This document shows, in pieces, positions 28,051-37,532 of a stretch of DNA of 64,000 bases. The notes under the pieces are model-generated. The model had not been told where the DNA came from. It searched no databases and saw only the letters and a list, made by a program, of their open reading frames with translations. Numbering within the stretch: position 1 is the stretch's first letter; every line of letters starts with the position of its first letter. The stretch is from Planctomycetota bacterium (lineage in GTDB: Bacteria > Planctomycetota > UBA1135 > GCA-002686595): the NCBI GenBank assembly GCA_014237855.1, contig JABACD010000002.1:1-64000 (forward strand), given 5' to 3'. The position numbers and the translations under genes were made by a program.

Positions 28051-30051
28051 ATGAGTCCACCAACCGCAATCCCTGGTCCAAGGTCTCGGTCGATTCTGCC
28101 ACTCAAGTGCGGGGTCATCCTGGGGACCTTGTTGGAAACGACGGTCTGTACCGCGGCCACAAGATTGCCCATCGGCGAGGATGAGCAGACCCCGAACGTC
28201 GTCATCATCTACCTCGACGACATCGGAACGGAGTTCTTCGGACTGTACGACCTGGTCAATGCGTACGACCCGGGCATCGACCCGTTCACGAACGGAATCT
28301 ACGTCCAGACTCCGGTACTCGATTCGCTTGCTGCCCGTGGGGTGGTGTTCACGTCGGCGTATTCCTCACCGGTTTGTTCGCCTGGGCGCGCCTCCCTGCT
28401 GACCGGGTGCTCACAGCAGATGACGGGGCTGGGAACCTTGATCCGCCACCAGTTTGTGGGGGGATTGGCGGAGTTTGGAGATCCTGGCTTCGAGCGATCG
28501 ACCCTGGCAGACCTGGTACATCACCTGGGTGGAGAAGCTGGGGTGATAGGAAAGTGGCACCTCAGTCTTCCGACGGAGCTGATGGACCCCTTGAATGGCA
28601 ACCCCAAGTTCGGGGGCTGGGAGGGAATCGCGGCTCGTGGGCACTGGGATGACGTGCGCTGTACCTTCGGCAACCTGAATAGCCCTCAGCTGTCCAACGG
28701 GCAGCCCGGTGGCTACTACAACTTCGAGTGGTATGAGAATGGGACTCTCAGCTTGCAGACGGGTTCCTATGCGACGAGCCTGCAGATGAGCGAGGCTCTC
28801 GACTTCTGTCAGAATGCTCGTGAGCCATTCATCGCCTACGTGGCTCCGAACGCGGTGCACTATCCGTTGAGCGATCTACCGCCAGCCCATCTGGTCAACA
28901 CTCCAGCTTATATCCAGGGGCCGCAGTCGAAGGTCAAGGACTGTCAGGCAGCACTGGAGGCGCTGGACTCAGAGCTAGGCCTCTTTCTCAACGGTCTGGA
29001 CGCCGAGCGGAGAGCACGCACGATGATCGTGGTCATGGGGGACAACGGGACCGACCTACCCGTCATGCGCTCCGCGTTGATCGATTATGGGCCCCTGGGG
29101 CAGACCTACAACACGGTCATCAACAGCGCCTATCCGCGCTTCAAGCACTCTCTCTTCGAGGGTGGGATACGGGTCCCATTGGTGGTGAGCTGGGCTGGAA
29201 TCGAGCAGCCCGGCAGGTCCTCGAATGCCCTGGTCTTCGTGAGTGACATCTACCCGACCCTCGCCGAGATGTGGTCGATGCCTCCAGGCGATATCGACGG
29301 CAAGTCATTCTTGCCTGTCCTGGAGAACCCGGCCGTCAGTGCGAACGATCACTCGCGGCAGGATCTGCGCATCGATTTCTTCTCGACGAACGGGAGCTCG
29401 GAAGAGGCCAGGAACCACCGTGAGATCGCCTACACCAGGCGACTGAGTGATGGGCGTCGCTTCAAGCTGCTGCGCCGTTTTGCGCTGCCCGAGCACAGCA
29501 GCGTGATGGATCGATTCTTCCTCCTCCAGGACTCGAGCGGAGCCTGGGTCGATCCTTATGAGCTGGCCGGTCTGGACATCGCTCCAGGCTCCGCCTATCA
29601 CGCGGAGTACCTGGAGTGTGCTCTTGCCCTGGCCCCGGAGTGTCTGGAGAACTTCTGCAGCTCGCAAGCCAACTCGACGGGTTTACCCGCCCTCATGAGT
29701 GCTGTTGGCCCTGCCAGTGTGAGCGCGAATGCCCTGGCGCTGGAGACGAGCCCCGTACCGGCTGAGGTCCTGGGCTTCTTCCGCTACAGCTCGAGGGCTG
29801 CATCGATTCCTCTTGGCAACGGGACGCTCTGTCTGGGTTCGGACGAATTCGGTCCCTTCGACCTGCCGTTCAACATCTCGACTCAAGGTGGAGTCCTCAG
29901 GCACACGCTCGATGTTGGAGCGCCTCCCAGTCCACAGGCGGCGGTCTGTGCCGGGGCAACCTGGCGGTATCAGGGCTTCTTTCGAGAGAGCGATGGTCAG
30001 CAGGCCGAGTTCGGGCTCTCAGACGGCCTTGTTGTGAGATGGGCACCCTGA
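28051..30051 (+). CDS. secreted sulfatase with the shared C-terminal module
   Basis: 666 residues from ATG 28051 (a TTG six bases earlier is less likely). Type I sulfatase: metal-binding VVIIYLDDIG, formylglycine motif Cys109-Ser-Pro-Gly-Arg in SSPVCSPGRASLLTG (canonical CxPxR), VIGKWHLSL, VMGDNGTD, and HSLFEGGIRVPLVVSWAG. The N-terminus has a hydrophobic segment (about 15-38) consistent with export. After the sulfatase domain (ending near residue 525) comes a tail of about 130 residues starting NFCSSQANSTG with SANALALE, GFFRY, LGNGTLCLG, AGATWRYQGFF and FGLSDGLVVRWAP, which is also present on three other secreted proteins near 52-57 kb. The natural substrate cannot be read from sequence. 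A short GCAA-capped hairpin follows the stop. Confidence 0.93.
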   Translation: MSPPTAIPGPRSRSILPLKCGVILGTLLETTVCTAATRLPIGEDEQTPNVVIIYLDDIGTEFFGLYDLVNAYDPGIDPFTNGIYVQTPVLDSLAARGVVFTSAYSSPVCSPGRASLLTGCSQQMTGLGTLIRHQFVGGLAEFGDPGFERSTLADLVHHLGGEAGVIGKWHLSLPTELMDPLNGNPKFGGWEGIAARGHWDDVRCTFGNLNSPQLSNGQPGGYYNFEWYENGTLSLQTGSYATSLQMSEALDFCQNAREPFIAYVAPNAVHYPLSDLPPAHLVNTPAYIQGPQSKVKDCQAALEALDSELGLFLNGLDAERRARTMIVVMGDNGTDLPVMRSALIDYGPLGQTYNTVINSAYPRFKHSLFEGGIRVPLVVSWAGIEQPGRSSNALVFVSDIYPTLAEMWSMPPGDIDGKSFLPVLENPAVSANDHSRQDLRIDFFSTNGSSEEARNHREIAYTRRLSDGRRFKLLRRFALPEHSSVMDRFFLLQDSSGAWVDPYELAGLDIAPGSAYHAEYLECALALAPECLENFCSSQANSTGLPALMSAVGPASVSANALALETSPVPAEVLGFFRYSSRAASIPLGNGTLCLGSDEFGPFDLPFNISTQGGVLRHTLDVGAPPSPQAAVCAGATWRYQGFFRESDGQQAEFGLSDGLVVRWAP

Positions 30052-30260
30052 TCCGCCGCAAGGCGGCAAGCTCCAGGAGATCGCTGGGCTCGGGGTGAGC
30101 GAGGACGGCGAAACTATCTTCGGATCATGAGTTCCACTGGCGCTCAGCTCATCATCCTGGGGATTGTGGAACCACGGGAGTGCTCGGACTTCTTTACGGG
30201 GTTCGCCCGGCTTCAATCGGTGATAGCCTCTCTTGCTACCACGAGACCAAACCCGATTCG

Positions 30261-32846
30261 ATGCGAACCAGCTCCAGGCCCTGTTACCTAGCTTCAATCC
30301 TGCTTGTCGGCACCGTCGCACAGGCCCAGAACGGAGACCGACCCAACGAGAAGCAGCCGCCCCTGCCTGCTGATCTCGAGGTCCCTGCCGCTCCGGCCCT
30401 GTCGGTGGAAGAGGCTCTTGAGAGCTTTGTGCTGGCGCCTGGTTTCTCCATCGAAGCGGCTGCAAGCGAGCCCCTGGTGGTTGACCCTGTCTGCATGGCC
30501 TTTGATGGGGATGGACGCATCTGGGTCGCGGAGATGCTGGCTTACATGCCCAATGTCGACGGCGAAGGCGAGACCGAACCGATCGGCACGATCGCGATCC
30601 TGAGTGATCAGGATGAAGACGGGATCTTTGACAGCCGTGTGAACTTCCTCGAGGGGCTGGTCCTGCCCCGCGCAGTCATGCCTTATCGGGACGGTGCGCT
30701 GGTCATCATTCCGCCCGAGCTCTCCTTCTATCGAGATACAGATGGTGATGGAGAGGCAGACAGCAAGGAGGTCATCGCGACGGGCCTTGGCGGTATTGCC
30801 AGCCCCGAACATGCGATCAACGCCCTGCGCTGGACTCCAGACAACTGGATTCAGTGCTCGAACCATCGGCTCCGCTTCCGTGAGACGGCTGAGGGTTGGA
30901 TCACGCAACGGACCAACGGCGGCGGCCAGTGGGGATTGACACTGGATGAGGAGGGTCGAGCCTTCTTCAACACCAACAGTGACGGACTGCGTGGTGATCA
31001 GTTCTCCTCCCACTATGCGGTGCGCAACCCGAACTACGGCACGGCCAAGGGCATGAACCAGCGTGCGGTTCTCGAGCAAACCGTCTGGCCCGCGCGCATC
31101 ACTCCGGGAGTCAACCGTGGCTACAAGCCGGAGACTCTCCGCGATGACTTCACCCTGCGCAACTTCACCGGGGCGTGTGGGCCGCTGATCTACCTGGGGG
31201 GGGCTTTTCCCGGGGAGTTCCACGGGAACGCCTTCGTCGCCGAGCCCTGCGGCAACCTGGTCAAGCGCTACACCATGCACGCGAGGGGGGACTCTGGCTT
31301 CGAGGCCCGCAATGCGTACGAGGGCCGCGAGTTCCTGGCCTCAACCGACGAGCGCTTCAGGCCGGTCAACCTCTACGACGGCCCGGATGGAGCCCTCTAT
31401 GTGGTTGATCTCTACCGTGGTGTTCTCCAACACCGACTGTTCGTGACGAGCTGGCTGCGCAAGCAGATCGAAGATCGTGGGCTGGAGGAGCCGCTTGGGA
31501 TGGGGCGTATCTGGAGGATCACGCACGATGACGCGGAGTCGTCGCCGGCACCGAAAATGAGCGATGCCAGCTGGACCGAACTTGCCGGGGCCCTCGACCA
31601 CACGAATGGTTGGTGGCGCCAGACGGCTCAGCGATTGATCGTGGAAGATGGGACTGATGATCCTGATGCCGCTGACCTCTGCCGGGAGGCGCTCCAGGGG
31701 AGTCGCACTGCGCTCGGCCGAGGTCACGCGCTCTGGGCTCTCTCAGGTATCGGTGCCCTCGACCAGGAATCGATCATGAGCGGACTGTCCGATGAGGATC
31801 AACGAGTCGTGCGGGCGGCTGTTCGGGCCTCGGAGCAGGCCCTCTCCGAGGGGGATCGAGAGGTGTTGAGGCGGGTTGGTGAGATCGCCGCTCAAGCACC
31901 GGCTCGCACCCGCAAGCAGGTTCTCCTGTCCCTGGGAGAGGCCAGGACGGAGGCTGCTGATGAGCTCCTGGCGGACCTCATGGAGGCGGACTGCTCCGAG
32001 GCGGCCGAGCGCTCCTTCGTGCTCTCGGGTCTGCTGCACCGGGAGCTACCCTTCTTGCTGACGCTCTTCGAGAGGGAGGCCTGGGCAGAAGAGCGAGCTG
32101 GTCGCAAGGAACTCCTCCGAGACCTGGCGCGCTGCATCACCAGGGAGGGGCGTCATGACTCCCTGGAACGCCTGCTGGGTTTGATCGCGCTGACCGCCAT
32201 GAATGAGGACCTGGGATTCAGGCCCAGCATGGGCTGGCGCAGCAGCGCCCTGATCGAGGGTGCGATGGCCGGGCGCCCCAGGGGTGGCAAGGGTCAGCCA
32301 GCACCGATCGCGTTCGCGAAGGAGCCCGAGGGAATCGTGATGGCGCGCTGGCAGGCGGAGTTCGTCGCCTGTGAGCCCTTGCGTGAGCTCCTGAAGTGGG
32401 TCACCTGGCCCGGTGGGCCGAATGCCTCAGACGAAGAGGTGCGTCCCCTGACACTGGGGGAGCAGGAGCAGTTCGAGCGCGGTCGAACCGTCTTCAATGA
32501 CAGCTGTGCATCCTGTCACCACAGCTCGGGGTTAGGTGAAGATGGGCTGGCTCCTCCCCTGCGCTACTCGGCCTGGTTGCTGGAGGACAAGGTCACTCCC
32601 ATTCGCATCTTGCTCGGGGGGCTGGATGGTCCCATCAAAGTCAACGGAAAGACCTGGGACCTGGAGATGCCGGTCTACGATGCCAGCGCAGAGGATGTGG
32701 CGGCAGTTCTGACTTACGCTCGACGGGAGTGGGGGCACGGCGCCGAGCCGATCTCCAAGGAAGAGGTCGAGGCTGTGCTGGAGGAGATCAGCGAGCGTGA
32801 GAGTGTCTGGAGCGCGGAGGAGCTGGAGGCTGCTCGAGGTAACTGA
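30261..32846 (+). CDS. secreted dehydrogenase / HEAT / cytochrome c protein (second planctomycete-type copy)
   Basis: 861 residues from ATG 30261, which starts a signal peptide (CYLASILLVGTVAQAQ); the frame is open to 30180. Propeller dehydrogenase region about 50-420: FVLAPGFSIEAAASEPLVVDP, VCMAFDGDGRIWVAEM, YRDTDGDGEADSKEVIATGLG, LRWTPDNWIQCSNH, DGALYVVDLYRGVLQHR. Residues about 440-720 are helical repeat; the cytochrome c motif is Cys749-Ala-Ser-Cys752-His753 in FNDSCASCHHSSGLGEDGLAPPL. Compared with the 1103-residue protein at 18848 it has a different propeller subtype (the L-sorbosone/DUF7133-like form) and a C-terminal Glu-rich helix after the haem domain. Likely an extracytoplasmic sugar oxidase feeding a respiratory chain. 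Converges on the double-DUF1080 gene with 2 bases between stops. Confidence 0.92.
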   Translation: MRTSSRPCYLASILLVGTVAQAQNGDRPNEKQPPLPADLEVPAAPALSVEEALESFVLAPGFSIEAAASEPLVVDPVCMAFDGDGRIWVAEMLAYMPNVDGEGETEPIGTIAILSDQDEDGIFDSRVNFLEGLVLPRAVMPYRDGALVIIPPELSFYRDTDGDGEADSKEVIATGLGGIASPEHAINALRWTPDNWIQCSNHRLRFRETAEGWITQRTNGGGQWGLTLDEEGRAFFNTNSDGLRGDQFSSHYAVRNPNYGTAKGMNQRAVLEQTVWPARITPGVNRGYKPETLRDDFTLRNFTGACGPLIYLGGAFPGEFHGNAFVAEPCGNLVKRYTMHARGDSGFEARNAYEGREFLASTDERFRPVNLYDGPDGALYVVDLYRGVLQHRLFVTSWLRKQIEDRGLEEPLGMGRIWRITHDDAESSPAPKMSDASWTELAGALDHTNGWWRQTAQRLIVEDGTDDPDAADLCREALQGSRTALGRGHALWALSGIGALDQESIMSGLSDEDQRVVRAAVRASEQALSEGDREVLRRVGEIAAQAPARTRKQVLLSLGEARTEAADELLADLMEADCSEAAERSFVLSGLLHRELPFLLTLFEREAWAEERAGRKELLRDLARCITREGRHDSLERLLGLIALTAMNEDLGFRPSMGWRSSALIEGAMAGRPRGGKGQPAPIAFAKEPEGIVMARWQAEFVACEPLRELLKWVTWPGGPNASDEEVRPLTLGEQEQFERGRTVFNDSCASCHHSSGLGEDGLAPPLRYSAWLLEDKVTPIRILLGGLDGPIKVNGKTWDLEMPVYDASAEDVAAVLTYARREWGHGAEPISKEEVEAVLEEISERESVWSAEELEAARGN

Positions 32847-32848
32847 GC

Positions 32849-34597
32849 CTAGCGAGCTTGTCGCTCGCCGAGCAGCACCGGATCGCGGAGCTCGACTCGT
32901 GCGCCTTCACCCACGACCACGAAGAAGACCCTGGAGCCATTCAACTCGGGGGTCTTGCGGGTCACGCGCTCCGAGCGATCATTCACCTGCAGTGCGCAGG
33001 TCTGTGCATCGAAGCCGACACTGACCCCGTTCCATTCGCCTGGCTTGAAGCTCTTCGAGGCCCCAGTCCTCACGCACCAGCCCCCGGGTACTGTCGAGGC
33101 AATCTCCTGCGACGCCGAGCACTCGTGGGGCCGGGAGGCGTCGGGCGCTTGTTCCTGGTGGAGAACGTGCAGCTCGCCGGCGGTGACCATGAGGTCAAAC
33201 TTGATCACGGGATAACGGCGGGCCGCCTCTGACAGATGCTGTAGCGGGAGCTCGAGCACCGCGCCCGCTCCTCCACTCCAACTCCAGGGCTCGCGGGGGC
33301 CATCGGTGGTCAGCGCAGCGTTCTCCCAGCTGCGCACTCCCAGGTCCCAGATCCGCGGAGAGCGCCAACGCACCCGGGTGTTGTGTCCTGAATGGACCTG
33401 TAGAGCCAGGAAGCCCTCGAGGTCAAACGTATCGAAGTAGTCAGCTGTTCGGATTCCGTTCACTCGCACTTGAATCCAGGGACCGTTGGCCTCGATGCGA
33501 AAGTGGTTCCACTCTTCATGGACATAGGCCGCGCGCCCCGTCGGATTGCTAGCGAGGTCTTGCAACCAGCCGCGACGATGCTCGTCAAAGAGACCCCCGG
33601 ACCAGGCACGCTTCGAAGGGTCGATCTCGATCTGATAGCCGAAGGGCCGAGCATTCTCGAGCTCGTGTGAGCGTATCTGGATACCGGAGTTGCCCGGTTC
33701 TTCGGTCATCACATCGGTTTCGAACACAAAGTCGCCATAGACATCCTTCGAGATCAAGAACGACTGACCGCCGCCGCCAACCTTGCCAAGGATTGCATCG
33801 CCCTCTGCGCTGTAGTCTGCGTCGCCGTACTCCCTCCAGAGCTCGAGTGACTGCCCGTCGTAGAGTTCGGCCTCGCTCTCCGCGGGTGCGGGGAGTTCGC
33901 GTAGGCGGAGGTTTCTGAACCAGACCTCGTCGCCATGGTCTTGCAGCGCAATTCGTCCCGGGCCCGCTGTCGCAAAATCTGCACGTCCACGAAACTTGCT
34001 GTCCTCAACGCGCTCGGTCCAGAACTCGCTGTCACGGTCGACACGGAAGAGCTGACTCCCGTTGAGCCAGTGCTCGAGAATTCCATCGCGACAGACGATC
34101 CGACCGTGGTTGAAGCCATCAACGTGGGGGGGCTGCTCCTTCTTCACGGCCAGGACGTGATACAGAGCGCCTGCGGAGGTCTCGTCGCTCTGACCGTTGG
34201 CATGTCCACCATCATCGAGGACCTGGTACTCGGGGCCAAAGGCGGAACCCTGGCCAGGTTGATCGCGGACGAGGTACTTCACTCCACTGTTTGCCCCCGG
34301 GGTGACGCGCCACTCGAACTCGAGCTCGAAATCACCGTAGGCACGGGTGGTGACGATGTCACCACCACCCCCGCCGGCCTTGTGATGGAGGCAGCCGTCC
34401 ACCACGTCCCAGCCCCGGGCTGGAAATGCATCCTTCCCGATCCCGCGCCAGCCAGCAGTCGTCTCCCCGTCGAAGAGCTGGACCCAGCCGGCGTCGGCCT
34501 CAAAGCGGCCAAGTACTTGCTGGGAATTCCCAGGGGTCAGAGTTGCGGCGGCGGCCGAGCCGAGAGCGAGAGTGCCGAGGAGAGTGTCGAAGATCAT
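32849..34597 (-). CDS. secreted protein with two DUF1080 (3-keto-disaccharide hydrolase-type) domains
   Basis: 582 residues with an N-terminal signal (LLGTLALGSAAAATL). DUF1080 copy 1, about residues 35-205: WVQLFDGETTAGWRGIG, GGGGDIVTTRAYGDFELEF, TPGANSGVKYLV. Copy 2, about 215-400: AELYDGQSLELWREYGDA, SFLISKDVYGDFVFETDVM, EEPGNSGIQIRSH, AWSGGLFDEHRRGW. DUF1080 is a concanavalin-like jelly-roll; members characterised elsewhere hydrolyse 3-keto-glycosides. Residues 400-582 form a third beta-rich region with no family I recognise. Two DUF1080 copies in one chain may act on different linkages, or one may only bind. Confidence 0.92.
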   Translation of the reverse strand: MIFDTLLGTLALGSAAAATLTPGNSQQVLGRFEADAGWVQLFDGETTAGWRGIGKDAFPARGWDVVDGCLHHKAGGGGGDIVTTRAYGDFELEFEWRVTPGANSGVKYLVRDQPGQGSAFGPEYQVLDDGGHANGQSDETSAGALYHVLAVKKEQPPHVDGFNHGRIVCRDGILEHWLNGSQLFRVDRDSEFWTERVEDSKFRGRADFATAGPGRIALQDHGDEVWFRNLRLRELPAPAESEAELYDGQSLELWREYGDADYSAEGDAILGKVGGGGQSFLISKDVYGDFVFETDVMTEEPGNSGIQIRSHELENARPFGYQIEIDPSKRAWSGGLFDEHRRGWLQDLASNPTGRAAYVHEEWNHFRIEANGPWIQVRVNGIRTADYFDTFDLEGFLALQVHSGHNTRVRWRSPRIWDLGVRSWENAALTTDGPREPWSWSGGAGAVLELPLQHLSEAARRYPVIKFDLMVTAGELHVLHQEQAPDASRPHECSASQEIASTVPGGWCVRTGASKSFKPGEWNGVSVGFDAQTCALQVNDRSERVTRKTPELNGSRVFFVVVGEGARVELRDPVLLGERQAR

Positions 34598-34707
34598 GGC
34601 GCGATCCTACGAGCCGAGGCGGACTCCACGCAACTGCCAGGGGCCTGGCGAATTTGCGCGGAGTCCGCCCCGTGAACTGATATCGAGAGTTGAGCCCTCC
34701 TGGGTGA

Positions 34708-35322
34708 CTAGCGAGTGTAGGTCAGCTCCATTGTCCTGAACTTGGTCCCGTCCTTCAGTGAGTCGTACATCTCCATGGTGAACTCGTCAGTGCTCACCTC
34801 GGTGACTACGGTGCGCATCGGCCTTCCGCTGGGGGTCAGGACGTCACGCATCACTCCTTCCAAGTCGGTGACACTTCCTATGCGTTCACCATGACTGAAG
34901 GCCGGGACGGTGCTCATGTTGTCCATCCAGATTGAGAAGTATTCTTGCTTGATGTTGTCGTAGCCCTGGATCAAGAGCCCTTCGTAGGGCATCCCCGCGA
35001 ACTCGCTCTTGTATTCCTGGAGCAGGTAGCGTCCACCGAGGATCAGCCTGCTCGTCGCGGTTGCACTGCTCGGCTCAGGCTCGGCATCCGGTGTCATCCA
35101 CATCCTGCCGCTGACTGTCCAGTCTCCGGCCAGACTGGCCATCCGCTGGTGCTCTTCGCCCGGTGCTCCGGTGGCCATCCAATCCGTCAAGAAGCTGGGA
35201 TTGGCCATCGGGACTTCGCCGTAGTCCACCCAGGTGATTTCCTGTTCGGTCGACTGGCAGGAGGCAAGGGGCAGGAGGCAGGTCAACAGGGTTGCGAATC
35301 GGAGCTTGTACTTGATGTTCAC
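34708..35322 (-). CDS. DUF1579-family lipoprotein
   Basis: 204 residues beginning at a GTG ending at 35322 with a good ribosome binding site (AGAGGA, 5 bases before the start), unusual here. MNIKYKLRFATLLTCLLPLASCQ is a lipoprotein signal (lipobox LASC). The body matches DUF1579: HQRMASLAGDWTVSGRMWM, SRLILGGRYLLQEYKSEFAGM, PYEGLLIQGYDN, YFSIWMDNMST, and the ending GTKFRTMELTYTR. The fold is a lipocalin-like beta-barrel of unknown role. Confidence 0.9.
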   Translation of the reverse strand: MNIKYKLRFATLLTCLLPLASCQSTEQEITWVDYGEVPMANPSFLTDWMATGAPGEEHQRMASLAGDWTVSGRMWMTPDAEPEPSSATATSRLILGGRYLLQEYKSEFAGMPYEGLLIQGYDNIKQEYFSIWMDNMSTVPAFSHGERIGSVTDLEGVMRDVLTPSGRPMRTVVTEVSTDEFTMEMYDSLKDGTKFRTMELTYTR

Positions 35323-35525
35323 GATATTCCTCTCGCATCACAGGGCTGCGGGCTCCCCTGACTGGCAGTGCTCAGAGGGATGTAAGTCGCGGAGCATAGC
35401 ACCAGAATTCTCCATCCGCGAAGAAGCGGGGCTGGAGAGGCTCAGCTTCGAGTGAACCCGAGATTGGGTTGTCGCAGAGAATTGTGTGCAGCTCGCATCA
35501 CCGAGCAGGTGGCTCTCCTTCGAGG

Positions 35526-36857
35526 CTACCGAGCGCGGCCCCACGACTCTACAGGCGATCCTTCGCTGCCCACCCTTGAGGCGGCACTGCCAGTCCCAAG
35601 CCCACAACCAGCAAGGTAGCCGCTGGCGAATGCCCACTGCAGGTTGAATCCCCCACAGGGGCCGTCCAGATCGAGAACCTCTCCGCAGAGGTAGAGTCCG
35701 GGTTGGAGCTTGCTCTCCATGGTATCCGGCGACACCTCCTTCAGTCGCAGGCCTCCGCGAGTGACAAAGGCTCCGTCGAAGCCTGTCGTCCCGGTGATGG
35801 TCAGCGGCGTCTTCACGAGCACACGAATCAACTCGTCCCTGGCCTCGCCCTTGAGGGCGTGGACCCTTGAGGAAGGCTCTATCTCCACGAGTTCACACAA
35901 GACCTCGGCAAGCTCCAAGGGAAGATGTTCCATGAGCTTGGCGCAGAGCGGGGCGTCGCCTTCCTTGCGCCACGCCTTGAAGATGAGCTGCCAGTCTTCC
36001 TGGTTCTTTCCGCGGCAGAGATTCATCCACAGGGGGACCTCATCTAGCTTCTCAAGGATGGTCGAGATCTCTCGGGAGATGTCCAGGACGACCGGGCCGC
36101 GTAGGCCGTTCTTGGTGAAGATCAGATCTCCCGTCCGGGCAACTCGAGAGTACTTCTTGAGCGCTACTTGAAGGTGTGCCTTTCCGATCGTGTGCGCGGT
36201 GCATCGAGCCGGCCATTGTTCAGCGCTGAGCAGCGGGACTCCGGCTGGGAATCGTGGAGTGCTGCGATGCCCAAAGCTCTCCGCGAAACCGTAGCCACCG
36301 CCGGCTGCCCCTGACTTGGGGAGTGCCAGACCACCAGTTGCGATCAAGAGCTCTCGTGAACGAATCACGCCGCCGGCGTGGCTGATTCGAAACTCGTTCT
36401 CCTGGAAGTCCGTGGTAGAAACGGCGCAACCGAAGGCGACCTCCACCTCGAGACGCTTCAGCTCCTGCTCAAGACCCTCCAGGACCGTGGAGGATTTGCG
36501 AGTCTCGGGCCAGACTCGAAAGCCATCGTGGACGACTGTCTTGACCCCTATGCCATGGAAGAACTCTCTCAACTTGGGGCCGCCGAGTTGCTCGAGGGCG
36601 GGCCCCATGAAGCGACCATCACGACCAACGCGCTCCATGAACTCATCGGTGGAGAGGGTGTTGGAGAGATTGCAGCGCTGGCCTCCGGAGGCCAGCAGCT
36701 TGCGGCCCAGCGAGGGAGACTTCTCGCAAATCAGGGTGCGCCTGCCGCGGCGTGCGGCTGAGATGGCCGCCACCATCCCCGATGCGCCTCCACCGATGAT
36801 GGTGAGGTCGTAGAGCCCGTGGGGACTGGAACTTGAGAGGGGGCTCGTGGGCGCCAT
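35526..36857 (-). CDS. FAD-dependent oxidoreductase of the BaiN/HI0933 (YhiN) family
   Basis: 443 residues. Dinucleotide-binding start YDLTIIGGGASGMVAAISAA, then CEKSPSLGRKLLASGGQRCNLSN, the diagnostic GRK-SG-G-RCN block of HI0933-type flavoproteins. Also LLIATGGLALPKSGAAGGGY, VTRGGLRLKEVSPDTMESK and the FAD-binding C-terminal GEVLDLDGPCGGFNLQWAFASGYLAG. Soluble, no signal peptide. The family has unclear physiology; BaiN is the named member in bile acid dehydroxylation, which is not implied here. Divergent from the SDR-like gene. Confidence 0.93.
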   Translation of the reverse strand: MAPTSPLSSSSPHGLYDLTIIGGGASGMVAAISAARRGRRTLICEKSPSLGRKLLASGGQRCNLSNTLSTDEFMERVGRDGRFMGPALEQLGGPKLREFFHGIGVKTVVHDGFRVWPETRKSSTVLEGLEQELKRLEVEVAFGCAVSTTDFQENEFRISHAGGVIRSRELLIATGGLALPKSGAAGGGYGFAESFGHRSTPRFPAGVPLLSAEQWPARCTAHTIGKAHLQVALKKYSRVARTGDLIFTKNGLRGPVVLDISREISTILEKLDEVPLWMNLCRGKNQEDWQLIFKAWRKEGDAPLCAKLMEHLPLELAEVLCELVEIEPSSRVHALKGEARDELIRVLVKTPLTITGTTGFDGAFVTRGGLRLKEVSPDTMESKLQPGLYLCGEVLDLDGPCGGFNLQWAFASGYLAGCGLGTGSAASRVGSEGSPVESWGRAR

Positions 36858-36926
36858 GGCCGAATAGCCTAACTGATGACCTCGATTGGAGCGCGGGGAC
36901 CTCTTGTGGGGCTAGAATTGCGCTCC

Positions 36927-37532
36927 ATGCAGCCCCTTGAGGAAGCCGAGTTGAGTGGACGGACCGCGCTGGTCATTGCTGACGAGGACGCGCTGAGCCG
37001 GACGATTTGCATGGCGCTGGAGGAGCGCGGCGCACAGGCGAGCACCAGCCAGTCCTGGCCGGCGGATGTCGAGAAGAGAGTAGATCTGCTGGTGCTGGTG
37101 GACCGAAGAGGTGAGGGGCCTACCCTGGGATCCCTGGACGATGTCCGCGAGTCCATGGAGCCAGTGCTGCGTGGGATGCGGCAGCGCAGCTGGGGTCGAG
37201 TGGTCATGGTCAGCCCGAGCACGGAAGCATCATCGCATCGACGTGCTGGGCTCTTTGGTCTACTGAGGTCGGTCGCTCTGGAGGTCAGTGGTGAGGGCGT
37301 GACGGTCAACGCGATCGACCTTGGCCTCATGGATTCCGAGGTGGGTGACGAGCAGACAAGAGCCAAGCTCCTGAGCAGGACTCCAAGTGGCCGGGCCGTC
37401 AGTCTGCTGGAGGTCTCCAGAGGCGTTTGCTTCCTCGCTTCGCCAGCGGCCGCGTACATCACGGGCGCCGTCTTGCCCCTCAATGGTGGGCTTGGTCTGG
37501 GGCTGTACCCTGAACAGTTCAACAGTTCTTGA
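36927..37532 (+). CDS. SDR-fold protein lacking catalytic and cofactor motifs
   Basis: 201 residues from ATG 36927. The second half reads as a short-chain dehydrogenase: RRAGLFGLLRSVALEVSGEG followed by VTVNAIDLGLMDSEV, SRGVCFLASPAAAYITGAVL and LNGGLGL, where the usual ending is G(G/A)xxxxG. But the glycine-rich TGxxxGxG motif is replaced by ALVIADEDALSRTI, and the catalytic YxxxK reads SSHRR, so Tyr and Lys are absent. The chain is also shorter than usual SDRs (about 250). It is therefore probably a non-catalytic relative, perhaps a regulatory or heteromeric subunit. The stop TGA overlaps the next gene's ATG by one base, so translation is coupled to a sulfatase. Confidence 0.82.
   Translation: MQPLEEAELSGRTALVIADEDALSRTICMALEERGAQASTSQSWPADVEKRVDLLVLVDRRGEGPTLGSLDDVRESMEPVLRGMRQRSWGRVVMVSPSTEASSHRRAGLFGLLRSVALEVSGEGVTVNAIDLGLMDSEVGDEQTRAKLLSRTPSGRAVSLLEVSRGVCFLASPAAAYITGAVLPLNGGLGLGLYPEQFNSS

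Noticed and set aside
30294..31280. 328-codon minus-strand frame
   Set aside because: Antisense to the dehydrogenase domain of the cytochrome c protein.
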